Origin: Streptomyces sp. NBC_00490
Lineage (GTDB): Bacteria > Actinomycetota > Actinomycetes > Streptomycetales > Streptomycetaceae
DNA: 64,000 nt
NCBI RefSeq assembly: GCF_036013645.1
Contig: NZ_CP107869.1
Span: 10,292,001-10,356,000 of the forward strand
Direction: 5' to 3'
The translations under genes and the position numbers were made by a program. Below the pieces are notes generated by a model. It had not been told where the DNA came from. It was given only the letters and a program-made list of their open reading frames with translations, and ran no database searches. Below, one piece after another: positions 35,750 through 44,937 of the stretch (position 1 is the first letter of the stretch; each line of letters opens with the position of its first letter).

Positions 35750-36232
35750 TCAGCGGTTGCGGCTGCTTCTGGGGCCACGCCGCCGGATCGTCACTCCGTT
35801 CTTTTTCAGTAGCTGCTTTATCGTGAGTCGAGACGGGCCGTAGCGGGCAGAGAGAGTGTCGAGTGTCGTCCCGTTTTCGTACTCCTGAGTCAGGGCGCGG
35901 ATCCCTTCAGGGGTGCTGATCCGGGCGAGGGGGCTCATGGCGCCCGCGTCCTGCAGCCTTCTCTTCATCGTGTTCGTGCCGACCCCGTACTCGTCGGCGA
36001 GGACGGCTGCACTCTCTCCGTTTTCGTACCGGGGCACGATCTCGTCCATCGGCAGGTCCTTCCGCAGGGTGCTTCCGCCCGACTTCCGGCGCTCGTTCTG
36101 CGGGATGGCCTTGAGGATTGTCTTGTGCGTGACGCTGTACCGCTCGGCTAACTCGGTCGAGCTGAAGCCATGGGCGTAGAGGGCGCGGACCTCTCTCTCC
36201 TGTTTGGCGGTCAGAGCGCGGTGGGCCGGCAT
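35750..36232 (-). CDS. Triple helix-turn-helix protein
   Basis: A 160-residue basic protein, ATG at 36232 with AGGAGGAC 4 bases upstream. Three resolvase-type helix-turn-helix units follow one another: EVRALYAHGFSSTELAERYSVTHKTILKAI, IVPRYENGESAAVLADEYGVGTNTMKRRL and RALTQEYENGTTLDTLSARYGPSRLTIKQLL. The tail is strongly basic (RRRGPRSSRNR). No catalytic domain is present, so this is a DNA-binding protein rather than a recombinase. Its tandem HTH layout is like that of some plasmid or phage DNA-binding factors; the role is unknown. Confidence 0.75.
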   Translation of the reverse strand: MPAHRALTAKQEREVRALYAHGFSSTELAERYSVTHKTILKAIPQNERRKSGGSTLRKDLPMDEIVPRYENGESAAVLADEYGVGTNTMKRRLQDAGAMSPLARISTPEGIRALTQEYENGTTLDTLSARYGPSRLTIKQLLKKNGVTIRRRGPRSSRNR

Positions 36233-36518
36233 GGCGTCCTCCTGTGTGGTGTCTGTCTCCCGGAGAACGCCGAAGGCTCCACCGTGAGGCGAATTCCAGG
36301 GTCGCTGCGACACGTGGCGAGTTGATCAAGCCGAGAGCCGATGGTGGTGGCGCCCGGCGCGGGGGCGGGGGCGGCGTCTTCGTAGGGGAGGAGAAGCCGC
36401 GCCGTCTTCCCCGCGCCGGGCTGGTGTCTCGCGCTCGGCCACGGGGGATGCCTGGCGTGAGACGGGGGACCCGCGCACGGTCCTTGTAAGCCACGGGGGT
36501 GACCGTGCGCGGGCGTTC

Positions 36519-37781
36519 CTAGACGCCGACTGGCTGGTCGACGATGGGGGGCTGGAAGCGTCGGGCGTGCACCACGGACCACGGGGTGCGTGTACCGGTC
36601 TTGTCCTGCTGTTGGAGGAGGTTCTCGGCGAGGCGCCGGCGCTGGACCTCGCCGGTCCCGGCGGGTGCGTAGGTGCTCTGCATGTCGCGCCAGACGCGTT
36701 CGATGGGGAAGTCCACGTCCAAGCCGTTGGCGGCATGCAACTGCATGGCGTCGTTGCCGGTTTCGGAGGCGAGATCGTGGCCAAGGGCCTTGGCCGCAAG
36801 GAGCTCGTCATCGCAGGGCAGGCCACGATCGAGCATGTCGACCGCGTGATACGCCAGGATCCTGGCCATGAGCAGGCGGGCGGACATCTGGCCGAGCCGG
36901 TCCTGTATGACGCTGAGGTCGGCCAGTGTGCCCTGGTAGCGGGGGCGCTGGCTTATGTACTGGGCAGTCAGACAGACGGCCCTCTCGTGCAGCCCCAGGG
37001 AGAGGGCGGTCAGGTTGGGCCGCCCGTACAGGATGCTGCTGGACTGGGCGACGTCGAAGCCCTGGCCGACTTCCCCCAGAATGTCATGGGGGGAGATGCG
37101 CACGCGGTCGAAGGTGATCTGACCGTAGCTGAAGCCGCGCAGTCCCAGCTTGGCGCTGTGCGGCACGATGTGCACCCCACGCTGATCGCCCTGGACGAGG
37201 AACGCCGTCAAGGCGCGCGAGGTGCGCGTGCCGGTGGGGCAGGTGCGGGCGACGACGACGTGCAGATCCGCGAGGTGGCTGTTGCCGACATGGGCCTTGA
37301 CCCCGGTGAGCACCCAGGCCCGCCCGTCCCACTCGGCAGTCGTCGTCATGCCGCCGAGGTGGCCGCCCTGGTCCGGCTCGGTCACAGCGATCGACATCAG
37401 CACACTGCCGTCGGCCACGCCTGGCAGCAGCGCAGCGTGCTGCTCGTCGGTGGCGTAGTACAGCACAGCGGCAACGGGGATCAGGCTGGCTTGGAGGATC
37501 GCGGCGGCCGCGCCGGAGACACGGGCGAGACGATGAATCAAGATCGTCTTGGCGACGTGCCCGGCCGCCATGCCGCCGAAGGCCTCGGGCACGGTGACGC
37601 CGAACCAGCCGCGACCGGCCAACAGCCGGGCGATCTTCCGGTCCACACGCTGCGCACTTTCCATGCGCTCCACGCGAGGCTGGATTTCTTGGGTGGCGAA
37701 GTCGTCGACGGCTTCCCAGAGTGCACGGTGGGCAGGCGTGAGGAACCTGTCGAGGCTGTGGGGTGGGGCGGGCATGGACAT
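36519..37781 (-). CDS. Acyl-CoA dehydrogenase-family flavoprotein
   Basis: A 420-residue protein with the acyl-CoA dehydrogenase order: helical N-terminal domain (RALWEAVDDFATQEIQPRVERM), middle beta domain (MSIAVTEPDQGGHLGGMTTTAEWDG, GVKAHVGNSHLADLHVVVART) and C-terminal helical domain (LGHDLASETGNDAMQLHAANG, FPIERVWRDMQST). The AVTEPDQG segment is the FAD-contacting motif. ATG at 37781. It is the last gene of a minus-strand set starting with the conservon kinase gene, 52 bases after the GAF protein. An enzyme of this type in a conservon-associated position is uncommon and may respond to its signalling. Confidence 0.88.
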   Translation of the reverse strand: MSMPAPPHSLDRFLTPAHRALWEAVDDFATQEIQPRVERMESAQRVDRKIARLLAGRGWFGVTVPEAFGGMAAGHVAKTILIHRLARVSGAAAAILQASLIPVAAVLYYATDEQHAALLPGVADGSVLMSIAVTEPDQGGHLGGMTTTAEWDGRAWVLTGVKAHVGNSHLADLHVVVARTCPTGTRTSRALTAFLVQGDQRGVHIVPHSAKLGLRGFSYGQITFDRVRISPHDILGEVGQGFDVAQSSSILYGRPNLTALSLGLHERAVCLTAQYISQRPRYQGTLADLSVIQDRLGQMSARLLMARILAYHAVDMLDRGLPCDDELLAAKALGHDLASETGNDAMQLHAANGLDVDFPIERVWRDMQSTYAPAGTGEVQRRRLAENLLQQQDKTGTRTPWSVVHARRFQPPIVDQPVGV

Positions 37782-37833
37782 GGGCGGGTCCCTCTCCCTG
37801 AAGGCTCACCTGACGGCTGCGGCTGGAACGGGA

Positions 37834-38400
37834 TCAGCGGGCTGGCGCTGTGGCGGTCAGGGTCTGCACCACGGTGGTGCCGGTGTCCTTGACGATGTCG
37901 AGGAGGTGCTGGGCCTGGGCCAGGGGGCGGGGTTCGGGGTCGATGACACACACCGTCCCCCACGCGACACCAGATTCCGGGTCGATGAGGGGTGCGCCGA
38001 AATAGGAGCGGATGCCGAGGGCGTCGGTGACGTGGTTGCCGGCGAAGCGGGGGCTGGCGTACACGTCGGGTAACGGGAGGGCTCGTTGGCGGGCGATGAC
38101 TTCCGGGCACCAGCCGTGCCGTCGGCTCATGCTGCGGCCCACCGGGATCAGCCCACTGTCCGGGGGCGGCTGATGCAGACCGATGAACGTCTGCTGGGGC
38201 CAGAAGATGTTGACGAAACCGTAGGCGAGCCCGGTCCGTTCGGCCATCTGACGCGCGAGCCGGTCCATGCGATCGTCCGGCCCTGGGGCGATGCCGAAGC
38301 GTGCGATTGCCTCCTGCCGCGCCTGCTCCACGGCGAGCAGCTGCGCGGTGGCGCCGCTGATCGACGCGGGTTGGTGGGGCAGCAGGCCGGGCGGGGCCAT
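37834..38400 (-). CDS. GAF-domain protein
   Basis: A 188-residue protein. ATG at 38400 was chosen because GGGAGG lies 7 bases upstream; an earlier in-frame ATG has none. A GAF fold covers most of the length (RMDRLARQMAERTGLAYGFVNIFWPQQTFIGL ... CPEVIARQRALPLPDVYASPRFAGN ... RSYFGAPLIDPESGVAWGTVCVID). This subtype is recurrent directly after the GTPase of Streptomyces conservons. It may sense a small ligand or redox state for the operon; the Cys in GWCPEVI is a candidate redox residue by position only. Confidence 0.82.
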   Translation of the reverse strand: MAPPGLLPHQPASISGATAQLLAVEQARQEAIARFGIAPGPDDRMDRLARQMAERTGLAYGFVNIFWPQQTFIGLHQPPPDSGLIPVGRSMSRRHGWCPEVIARQRALPLPDVYASPRFAGNHVTDALGIRSYFGAPLIDPESGVAWGTVCVIDPEPRPLAQAQHLLDIVKDTGTTVVQTLTATAPAR

Positions 38401-38504
38401 GACCGCCTCCCTAGGGGAGGGCAGTAGGCGAGCTCCGGTGCGCCCGGCGGCTGCGGGGGAGGGCATAAGGGGGTGCTGGTGGGTCATCACATGTCCAACG
38501 GGGC

Positions 38505-39119
38505 TCAGGTGGTGAGGCAGATAAGGGCGTGGTCGACGAGGGTGACCAGGGCGGCGGCGACCTGGGTGGCCTCGCGGGCGTCGCAGCGCACCATCGGGAT
38601 GTCGGGGGCGAGGTCGAGGGCCTGGCGGACATCCTCGTGAGGGAAGCGGACAGCGCCGTCGAACGGGTTGATCGCGATGATGAACGGCAGTCGGATCTGC
38701 TCGAAGAACGACACCGCCAGGAAACTGTCCTCCAGTCGGCGGGTGTCGACGAGGACGATGGCGCCGATGGCTGCGCTGCAGACGTCGTACCAGAGGTGGG
38801 AGAACCGCTGTTGGCCGGGCGTGCCGAACAGCAGCAGTTCAAAGGGGTGCGGATCGGTAAAGCCGACGCGGCCGAAGTCGAACGCCACCGTGGTGGTGGT
38901 CTTGGAGGCCACGTGGTCGAGGCGGTCGACCGGCACGCTCGCCTCGGTGAGGCGTTCCTCGGTGGTCAGTGCCGGGATGTCGCTGATGGCGCCGACTGCG
39001 GTGGTCTTCCCGGCCCCGAACCCACCGGCGATCACCACCTTGAACACGGTGCGGCCTGCGCCGGTCTCGGCGTGCCCGTGCGCTGCGGGACCGTCAGGGC
39101 GGCAGGTTGGACTATTCAT
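38505..39119 (-). CDS. cvnD: Conservon GTPase CvnD
   Basis: A 204-residue small GTPase of the Streptomyces conservon type. P-loop GGFGAGKTT (residues 32-40), switch-II-like GTPGQ (99-103), and a base-recognition motif reading NPFDG in place of NKxD. Conservons encode a membrane kinase (A), roadblock protein (B), DUF742 protein (C) and this GTPase (D), together resembling a eukaryotic G-protein signalling complex at the membrane. Its ATG lies inside the last codons of cvnC, an overlap of 8 bases, so translation is coupled. Confidence 0.93.
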   Translation of the reverse strand: MNSPTCRPDGPAAHGHAETGAGRTVFKVVIAGGFGAGKTTAVGAISDIPALTTEERLTEASVPVDRLDHVASKTTTTVAFDFGRVGFTDPHPFELLLFGTPGQQRFSHLWYDVCSAAIGAIVLVDTRRLEDSFLAVSFFEQIRLPFIIAINPFDGAVRFPHEDVRQALDLAPDIPMVRCDAREATQVAAALVTLVDHALICLTT

Positions 39120-39498
39120 CGAGCCACTTCATCGTCAGGGCGGCGCGGAGCCGCAGGAGTAGATCTTGGTCGGGGTCGGACGCTGCGTCGGCGGTGCCTG
39201 GCACAAGGACGTGGGCGGCCAGGAGGTCGCTGATGAGGATCTTGGCGGGGGTGAGGCCGCAGCCCAGGGTGCCGGCGAGTTCGGCGACGGAGCGCGGCCG
39301 GGCGCGGCACAGGGCCGTGATCCGCCCGCACTCCTCCGGCAGCCCGGGGCCCGGGCGGCCGGTGCCGGGGTGCAGCACCGACTCCAGGCGCAGCCGGTAT
39401 TGCGGCCGGGTACGGCCCCGGGTGAGTGCATACGGTCTGACGAAGGCCGTCGTGTCCGGATCGGCCGCCACCGACAGGCGCCGCGGGGCCGGTGTCAT
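39112..39498 (-). CDS. cvnC: Conservon DUF742 protein CvnC
   Basis: A 128-residue protein with the DUF742 signature RPYALTRGRTRPQYRLRLESVL and a helical remainder (PEECGRITALCRARPRSVAELAGTLG ... ILISDLLAAHVLVP). ATG 39498 overlaps the stop of cvnB by 4 bases (ATGA) and its own end overlaps cvnD by 8. The DUF742 domain links the roadblock protein to the GTPase. Confidence 0.93.
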   Translation of the reverse strand: MTPAPRRLSVAADPDTTAFVRPYALTRGRTRPQYRLRLESVLHPGTGRPGPGLPEECGRITALCRARPRSVAELAGTLGCGLTPAKILISDLLAAHVLVPGTADAASDPDQDLLLRLRAALTMKWLDE

Positions 39499-39989
39499 CG
39501 TGTGGTGTCGGCGGGGCGGGTACGGGCCGGGGTCAGCATGTGCGGTTCGAACGCCGTGACCAGGCGCCCCATCTCGAAGCCCACGGTGCCGGCGTCGGCC
39601 TCCGGTGTGGTGACCACGCACAGCACGGTGTCGACGAACTGTTGCCCGATGCCGTTGTGGCTGTTGAAGGCGGTGCTGCGGCCGGCGAACTGAATGAAGA
39701 TCAGTGAGTCCGGGCGTTCGATGATGATCTGCCGCGGCAGGTGCTTCTCGTGCCGGGGTCCGGTGATGCTGCCGCCCAGGGACGCCAGCCCGCACACAGC
39801 CGCAGCCAGTTCATCCGCCCAGTCCTTGTCGATATCGCTGTCCAGTAAGGCCACGCCGTCACGCGAAGCCAGCACCGCATGAGTGGCACCAGCAACCTCG
39901 TTCACGAACTCACGCAACAGCCAGGCCATCGACTCCCGGTGCTCTCCGGTGCCGTCAGAGGTGGGGGCGGTATTGCTGTGCGGAAGCAT
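39495..39989 (-). CDS. cvnB: Conservon roadblock/LC7 protein CvnB
   Basis: A 164-residue protein, ATG at 39989 with GGAG 8 bases upstream. Roadblock/LC7 fold: MAWLLREFVNEVAGATHAVLASRDGVALLDSDIDKDWADELAAAVCGLASLG ... IIIERPDSLIFIQFAGRS. In other conservons this protein interacts with the GTPase and kinase and may act as GTPase-activating or scaffold subunit. It follows cvnA with a 37-base gap. Confidence 0.92.
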   Translation of the reverse strand: MLPHSNTAPTSDGTGEHRESMAWLLREFVNEVAGATHAVLASRDGVALLDSDIDKDWADELAAAVCGLASLGGSITGPRHEKHLPRQIIIERPDSLIFIQFAGRSTAFNSHNGIGQQFVDTVLCVVTTPEADAGTVGFEMGRLVTAFEPHMLTPARTRPADTTR

Positions 39990-40026
39990 GCGAGGGACTC
40001 CAATCAAGAGGGGGGTGGGGGAGGGG

Positions 40027-41511
40027 TTAGTGGGATGCCGGAGGCTGGTGCGGCGGCACAGGGGTGGTGGGGCTGGCGGCGCGGTAGGCGCTGCGGAAAG
40101 CGCCCGCCAGCCCCGCCGTGGCAGCCCCAGTGGGCGCCGCCGCGGACGTACCCGGAGCAGGCAGGCCTGCCCCCTTCTTCCGCTGCGGCAGCCCGGTCGG
40201 ACCCACGGCCGCAGTTGAGGCCGCGGCCGCCTCCGTACGGGGCGCGGCGGGAACTGGTGCGGGTCCCGACACAACCTGGGGGACGGGGGTGGGCGTGCTG
40301 GGGGCTGCCTGGTCTTCGGCGTCGTCGGGCTGGATGGGGATGAGGAGGCGGCGGGGGATGACGACCAGGGCTGTGGTGCCGCCGAGGACGTTTTCGGACA
40401 GGGTGACGGTCAGGCCGTGCCGTTGTGCGATCTTGGCTGCGGTGAGCAGGCCGAAGTGGCCGCGGCGTACCTGGTCGCTGACGTCGATCGTGTCCGGCGC
40501 GGCCAGCAGCTGGTTGAGCTGCGCGCGCACCGGTGGCTGCATGCGCAGGGCGCGGTCCTCCACCTCGATGGCCAGCCCCACCGGAACCGGCTGCGCCCGC
40601 ACCATCACCCGCGTTTCGGGGGCGGAGAACCGGCAGCCGTTCTCGATCAGTTCGGCCAGCAGGTGCGACAGGTCCGGCCCCACCTGCTGCGCCAGCCCGA
40701 TCGAAACCCCTGCCTGGCCGGCCACCACGTCCACGCGAGGGTAGGCCACCACCTCCGAGACCGCGCCGCGCAGCACCACCGACACTGACACCGGCCGCCT
40801 GGTGGCGCGCAGCGACTGTCCTCCCAGCACGCCCGTGCTCTCCACCTGCCGCCGGATCCGGGTCACCAGATGGTCCAACTGGTAGATCCGGTGCAGGAGT
40901 TCGGCGTCGTCGGTCGCGCCCTCCAGATCCGACAGCGCCGCCAAAGCCTTCTCCACCAGCGCATGCTCACGCTGCGCCAGGCGGCGCAGCACCTCCAGCA
41001 GTACCGCCGACTGACGACTGGCATGCACCTCGGCCAGAGAGCACACCACCCGCTCCTGCAACTCGATCAGCAGCCGCTTCACCTCCGACGTCGCAGGCTC
41101 ATCGCCCACCGCCGGCACGAACACGAACGGCGAAGGGATCCCCTCCCCGCGCAGCAGCGCATCGACCGCCGCCTGCGTCGCCTTCTCCACGTCGGCGATG
41201 GCACCCTGCACGCCCGCCAACTGACCGGCGTAGTGGTGCTGGACGGCCCGGGCCGCTGCCCTCGTACGGCCCCAAGCGATCAGGCCACTCACGCCGAGAC
41301 CGCAGGCCATCGCGCCGAAGATGGTCCCCGGCGGTACGGGCGCCGTCCACCAGGCCAGGGCGGCGGACCCGAGTAAGGCGCCGTCCACCAATCGTGGCGG
41401 TAAGACCGCGGCGCGGATCTGATCGTGCAGGCCGTGGTGCACCGGAGTGCCCCGTCTCCTCCTGTGCCGGCGGGGGGTTGCGGCGGTGGCGGGGGATACG
41501 CCGTCAGACAT
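40027..41511 (-). CDS. cvnA: Conservon sensor kinase-like protein CvnA
   Basis: A 494-residue protein, ATG at 41511 chosen for its weak GAGG 6 bases upstream; the longer frame to 41637 adds unlikely residues. Two hydrophobic segments (about residues 40-80: LVDGALLGSAALAWW and GTIFGAMACGLGVSGLIAW) precede a helical dimerisation-like region, then an HATPase fold: LLAELIENGCRFSAPETRVMVRA (N box), LAIEVEDRALRMQ and GHFGLLTAAKIAQRHGLTVTLSENVLGGTTALVVIP (G boxes). The C-terminal 90 residues are Pro/Ala-rich. It is the first gene of the conservon and likely receives the external signal. Confidence 0.93.
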   Translation of the reverse strand: MSDGVSPATAATPRRHRRRRGTPVHHGLHDQIRAAVLPPRLVDGALLGSAALAWWTAPVPPGTIFGAMACGLGVSGLIAWGRTRAAARAVQHHYAGQLAGVQGAIADVEKATQAAVDALLRGEGIPSPFVFVPAVGDEPATSEVKRLLIELQERVVCSLAEVHASRQSAVLLEVLRRLAQREHALVEKALAALSDLEGATDDAELLHRIYQLDHLVTRIRRQVESTGVLGGQSLRATRRPVSVSVVLRGAVSEVVAYPRVDVVAGQAGVSIGLAQQVGPDLSHLLAELIENGCRFSAPETRVMVRAQPVPVGLAIEVEDRALRMQPPVRAQLNQLLAAPDTIDVSDQVRRGHFGLLTAAKIAQRHGLTVTLSENVLGGTTALVVIPRRLLIPIQPDDAEDQAAPSTPTPVPQVVSGPAPVPAAPRTEAAAASTAAVGPTGLPQRKKGAGLPAPGTSAAAPTGAATAGLAGAFRSAYRAASPTTPVPPHQPPASH

Positions 41512-41578
41512 GACAATCCTCAACAACGGGTGCGGATGAATGGCGAGAGGCGGTGCGGTGCGGAAAGCGTTTCGGCGG

Positions 41579-42376
41579 TCAGGGCGAGGGTGGGAGTACG
41601 GCCTGCACGGTCTTGCCGATGACCTCGCCGCCGTCACTGCGCAGCAGATCCCAGGCCAAGTGGCCCTTGGCGTGGGCGACCCACCACAGACCCGTCACCG
41701 GCGGATAGCCGTCGGTGCCCTGACCGACGATCTCGTCAAAGCCCGGAAAGTCCGGGAGGGCGTCGTCGACCTCGATGATCAGCTCGCCGTGTCGGCTCGG
41801 GCAGATCAGCCGGATGGGCACCATGCGGTCCGGGAAGAGCTTCGCGTGCCGGACCACGTTGTCCATGAGGTGGCCGCAGACCCGCGTGGCGACGTCGATG
41901 TTGCCCGGCCAGCGCGCCACCGTCAGCCGCGGCCGCACCCGCAACCGAACATTGGAACCGACGAACTCATCCCCCTTCAACCGGTCCTCCCACCGATACG
42001 CGGGCTGACCGCCGAGAGCGCGGCAGTCCTCAAGCGCCGCGCGCAGGGCGCGCGCATCTGTCAGCCAGCCGCCGTCCCCCGGGCAAATCCGCCAGTGCGG
42101 GCCCGGGCCGCTCGTGCAGCGCACGGGCGGAATCGCCACCGCGCCCCCACTGCCGATCGCGCGGGTGTGCTCCACCTCCCACTGGCCTGCGGTGCCCGCA
42201 GGGACGAAGTAGTACACGACGTTCGCGTGGGGGTCCTCGACGACGGCACCGCAGCGGCCACCCAAGATCGTCATCGCGGCGACGCCGAGCGGCTGCGGCA
42301 CGCGGATCGCATCCCAGTCCTGGCCGGCGTCGTACAGCGCGAACCCGGCTGCGATCGAGAGAGGATTGGTCAGCAT
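41579..42376 (-). CDS. Protein with N-terminal primase-like and C-terminal HATPase-like regions
   Basis: A 265-residue protein, ATG at 42376 with AGGGAG 5 bases upstream. The C-terminal half (GHLMDNVVRHAKLFPDRMVPIRLICPSRHGELIIEVDDALPDFPG) has the N-box helix and following strands of HATPase_c anti-sigma-like proteins. The N-terminal half (AGFALYDAGQDWDAIRVP, VVYYFVPAG) recalls the bifunctional primase/polymerase fold often attached to regulators, without its catalytic residues. The conservon kinase gene lies 67 bases downstream on the same strand; whether they share a transcript is unclear. Confidence 0.6.
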   Translation of the reverse strand: MLTNPLSIAAGFALYDAGQDWDAIRVPQPLGVAAMTILGGRCGAVVEDPHANVVYYFVPAGTAGQWEVEHTRAIGSGGAVAIPPVRCTSGPGPHWRICPGDGGWLTDARALRAALEDCRALGGQPAYRWEDRLKGDEFVGSNVRLRVRPRLTVARWPGNIDVATRVCGHLMDNVVRHAKLFPDRMVPIRLICPSRHGELIIEVDDALPDFPGFDEIVGQGTDGYPPVTGLWWVAHAKGHLAWDLLRSDGGEVIGKTVQAVLPPSP

Positions 42377-42416
42377 CACGGCTCCCTGGCACTTTGGCAT
42401 TCAGGGGTTGTGGCGT

Positions 42417-42614
42417 TCACGCTGCGGCCGCCTTGCTGTGGCAGCCGCACGTGACGACGGGCCAGACGCGGGTGCTGCCGCGGAGCATGATGTGCCCGGC
42501 TGCGCGCAGTGCCTTGGCGACGGCCCCGCAGTCGAAGCATGCCTCACCGTGCAGGCGGGCGATGCTCACCTGTCCGTCGATGACCGTCGGCGCGGCTGCG
42601 TGTGCGTCGGGCAT
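42417..42614 (-). CDS. Small Cys/His protein (65 residues)
   Basis: ATG at 42614, about 40 bases upstream of the HATPase-like gene. The product carries HGEACFDCGAV and WPVVTCGCHSK; the four Cys and two His could bind zinc. Similar short proteins accompany primase/HATPase genes in Streptomyces. No function is known. Confidence 0.65.
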   Translation of the reverse strand: MPDAHAAAPTVIDGQVSIARLHGEACFDCGAVAKALRAAGHIMLRGSTRVWPVVTCGCHSKAAAA

Positions 42615-42712
42615 CTCCGCTTCCCCTCTGCTGGTTTTTGTACGCGTGCAACAGAGGATGGGGGCGAGTAGGCGTCACAAGTACCCCGGGCAGGGGTAGT
42701 TGGGCCGTTCGC

Positions 42713-43900
42713 TCAGGTAGCGGCACACCATTCGGCAAAAGCGGTGAGGGTTTCCGCATCGGACCGTTTGAGCCGGCGCAGGGTTGCGGTGTCCTCTCGG
42801 ACCCACGGGTGCTCGCGGGTGTGCTGGGGGGCGATGCGCCGGGCGACCTTCAATGATTCGAAGGCGTCGTCCGCGAGCCCGGACCACAGCTGCGCGCGGG
42901 CGAGGTCGATGTAGAAGCCGGAGCGTCGTTCGGCCGGCAGACCGGGGGGAGGCTTCCACTCGGCTGCGACGTCGAGGGCGCGGCCGACATGCTCGTCTCC
43001 GAGGCTCACCGCTACGGACACCTCGTGGACGCGCACGGAGTCGGGGCCGAACGCGGTGCCGTAGTACACGCCTTCGGTGACGTGGTCTGCCAGGCTGCGG
43101 GCCCCGTCGAGGTGAGTGGCTGCGGCGGAGGGATTGCGGTCCCGGCCGGCGATGACTGCGGCGCGCATATGGAGTGCGCCCCGTGCCGCGATCTCGGACG
43201 GCTTGGCTGGGGCGGGGGCCGTGTCCAAGGCCTGTTCCAGGGCGCGCAGTCCGGTGGCGTGGGCGTGCGCGGCGAAGAACGTCTCGGTGCGCACGTAGGC
43301 GACGGACGCGGCCAGCAGCGGGTCGCCGGTCTCGGGGGTGGCCCACCGCATGAGCTCGATCAGCCGGGCGGACAGGTCGAGGGCACCGAATTTGTAGGCG
43401 ACGGCATCGGCCGAGCGGTAGGCACGCACCGTCAGCCCGGCCAGTTCCTGACGTTGGTGGCCGGGGGCTTGGTGGTAGGCGCGCGAGAGTTCAGTCAGAA
43501 GGTCGGGCAGTTGGCGCACGAGACGCGTGTACTGGGCGCTCAGACGCCAGCCGGCGGCCTGCTCCACAGCCGCGCTGAGCTCGTTGAGAGTCCGTGTCGG
43601 GCCGTCCTCGGGCATGTCATAGGCGGCGATCGATGCGGACAGTGCAGGCAGCGCAGCGTGCACAGCGGTGTGTGCGGGGCCGCGGTCAGCGCGCAGCCGG
43701 GCAGGGTCAATGCCGATAGCGTTCGCGATGGCTTCGAGGGTGGCGTCGCTGACTCCGCGCTCACCGCGCTCGATCTTGCGGATGGTTCCCAGAGCGACGC
43801 AGGCGGCATCGGCTAGCTGCTGCTGCGTCATCTTCGGGCGGACGACGCTGCGGTAATAGGCAATCCGCGCGCCGACGCCACCCTTGACAGGTGCGGGCAT
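42713..43900 (-). CDS. XRE-family regulator with TPR-like C-terminus
   Basis: A 395-residue protein; the ATG at 43900 has GGGAG 7 bases upstream, while the longer frame upstream looks non-coding. The HTH (KMTQQQLADAACVALGTIRKIERGERGVSDATLEAIANAIG) is typical XRE. The remaining 300 residues are helical with TPR-like units (LARAQLWSGLADDAFESLKVARR). It faces away from the HAD hydrolase gene on the same strand. Probably a local regulator. Confidence 0.87.
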   Translation of the reverse strand: MPAPVKGGVGARIAYYRSVVRPKMTQQQLADAACVALGTIRKIERGERGVSDATLEAIANAIGIDPARLRADRGPAHTAVHAALPALSASIAAYDMPEDGPTRTLNELSAAVEQAAGWRLSAQYTRLVRQLPDLLTELSRAYHQAPGHQRQELAGLTVRAYRSADAVAYKFGALDLSARLIELMRWATPETGDPLLAASVAYVRTETFFAAHAHATGLRALEQALDTAPAPAKPSEIAARGALHMRAAVIAGRDRNPSAAATHLDGARSLADHVTEGVYYGTAFGPDSVRVHEVSVAVSLGDEHVGRALDVAAEWKPPPGLPAERRSGFYIDLARAQLWSGLADDAFESLKVARRIAPQHTREHPWVREDTATLRRLKRSDAETLTAFAEWCAAT

Positions 43901-43994
43901 GCTGGCTCCCGTTCGGTGCTTCCCTTGCGTACCGTACCCGCGAGGAGACTGTGAGTGGACACGAACGACCGCACCAGCGGCAGTTGGTGGATCC

Positions 43995-44648
43995 TTATCG
44001 GCTCTCTCGGCCCTCGACGATCGATGCCAGCTGCGTAAGGCTGTCGATACGCCAGTCCGCCACCGAGACAACCTCGGGATCATCCGCCCACAGGTGCCCC
44101 CACGGTCCGCGCCGGATGTGAGCGACCCGCAGCCCGGCCGCCTTGGCGGGGAACACGTCGTTGGCAGGATGGTCACCTACGTACACAGTCTCGCTCGGCG
44201 CGGACTGCGCCACCTCCAACACCCGCTCGAAAAAGCCTGGCTGCGGCTTGGCCACCCCCCACTCCCCGGACGTGACAATCAGGTCAGCGGGCAGATCCAG
44301 GCCGCGCAACAGCTCACCGGCGCGGGCCGTCTGGTTCCCAGCGACGACGACACGGATGCCCAGCGTGCGCAGTGCAGCCAACGCCGGGCGAACGTCGCCG
44401 TACAGGTCGCCCTCATCCAGATACTCGCCGCACCCCGCGGCCTCACGAGCGGCGTACTCGACAGCGACATCAAGACCGGGACGAAGCAGGCGCAGCGCTT
44501 CCGCATTGTCCTGGCCACGGGCGACCACAGCGCCGATCAGCGCAGAGAGGGTATGGCGGGGAACGTCCAGCCAATCGGCCCATGCCTGCCAGTACCGGTC
44601 GTCCCGGGTGATCGTCTCGCCGACGTCGAACACGATGGTCTCAATCAC
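43995..44648 (-). CDS. HAD-superfamily hydrolase
   Basis: A 217-residue protein with HAD motif I FDVGETI (Asp8 nucleophile), motif II VVVAGNQTA, motif III Lys in VAKPQPGFFERVLEV and motif IV VGDHPANDVFPAKAAGL. The cap is the helical C1 type between motifs I and II. The start is GTG 44648 without a strong ribosome site. HAD hydrolases of this class dephosphorylate small metabolites; the substrate is unknown. No operon is evident. Confidence 0.88.
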   Translation of the reverse strand: MIETIVFDVGETITRDDRYWQAWADWLDVPRHTLSALIGAVVARGQDNAEALRLLRPGLDVAVEYAAREAAGCGEYLDEGDLYGDVRPALAALRTLGIRVVVAGNQTARAGELLRGLDLPADLIVTSGEWGVAKPQPGFFERVLEVAQSAPSETVYVGDHPANDVFPAKAAGLRVAHIRRGPWGHLWADDPEVVSVADWRIDSLTQLASIVEGRESR

Positions 44649-44725
44649 CCTGTGAGCCTATGCCGTTGCAGGGAAGCCTCGGACCCATGGTCGTGGCAGG
44701 TGTCGAGCAACCGTGCAGGAGGCTG

Positions 44726-44908
44726 TCAGTCGATCTTCGCCCAAGGCTCACAACCTGCTGACTGGAATGCTTTGTCTCCGTCCTTGATCTTGACGATGGC
44801 GGGGCCTTCGGCGCTGCCGTTGGCGATGATGGCGTCGCTTTCGCCCGTGGTGTCGCTCAGGCGTGGCAGGCGCGCCGACCCTTGCGGCGGAGCAGAAAGC
44901 GGTGGCAC
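44726..44908 (-). pseudogene. C-terminal fragment of a secreted/lipoprotein-type gene
   Basis: The minus-strand end reads LSDTTGESDAIIANGSAEGP then AIVKIKDGDKAFQSAGCEPWAKID, which matches the C-terminal beta repeat of actinobacterial surface proteins (WxRLxDTSGExDAIIANG ... FxTxGCxxW). The usual signal peptide and first repeat are absent, and upstream codons are not coding-like. A gene end separated from its start. Confidence 0.55.
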
Positions 44909-44937
44909 CGGGCAGCCTGAGCCGACAGGATCCAGGT

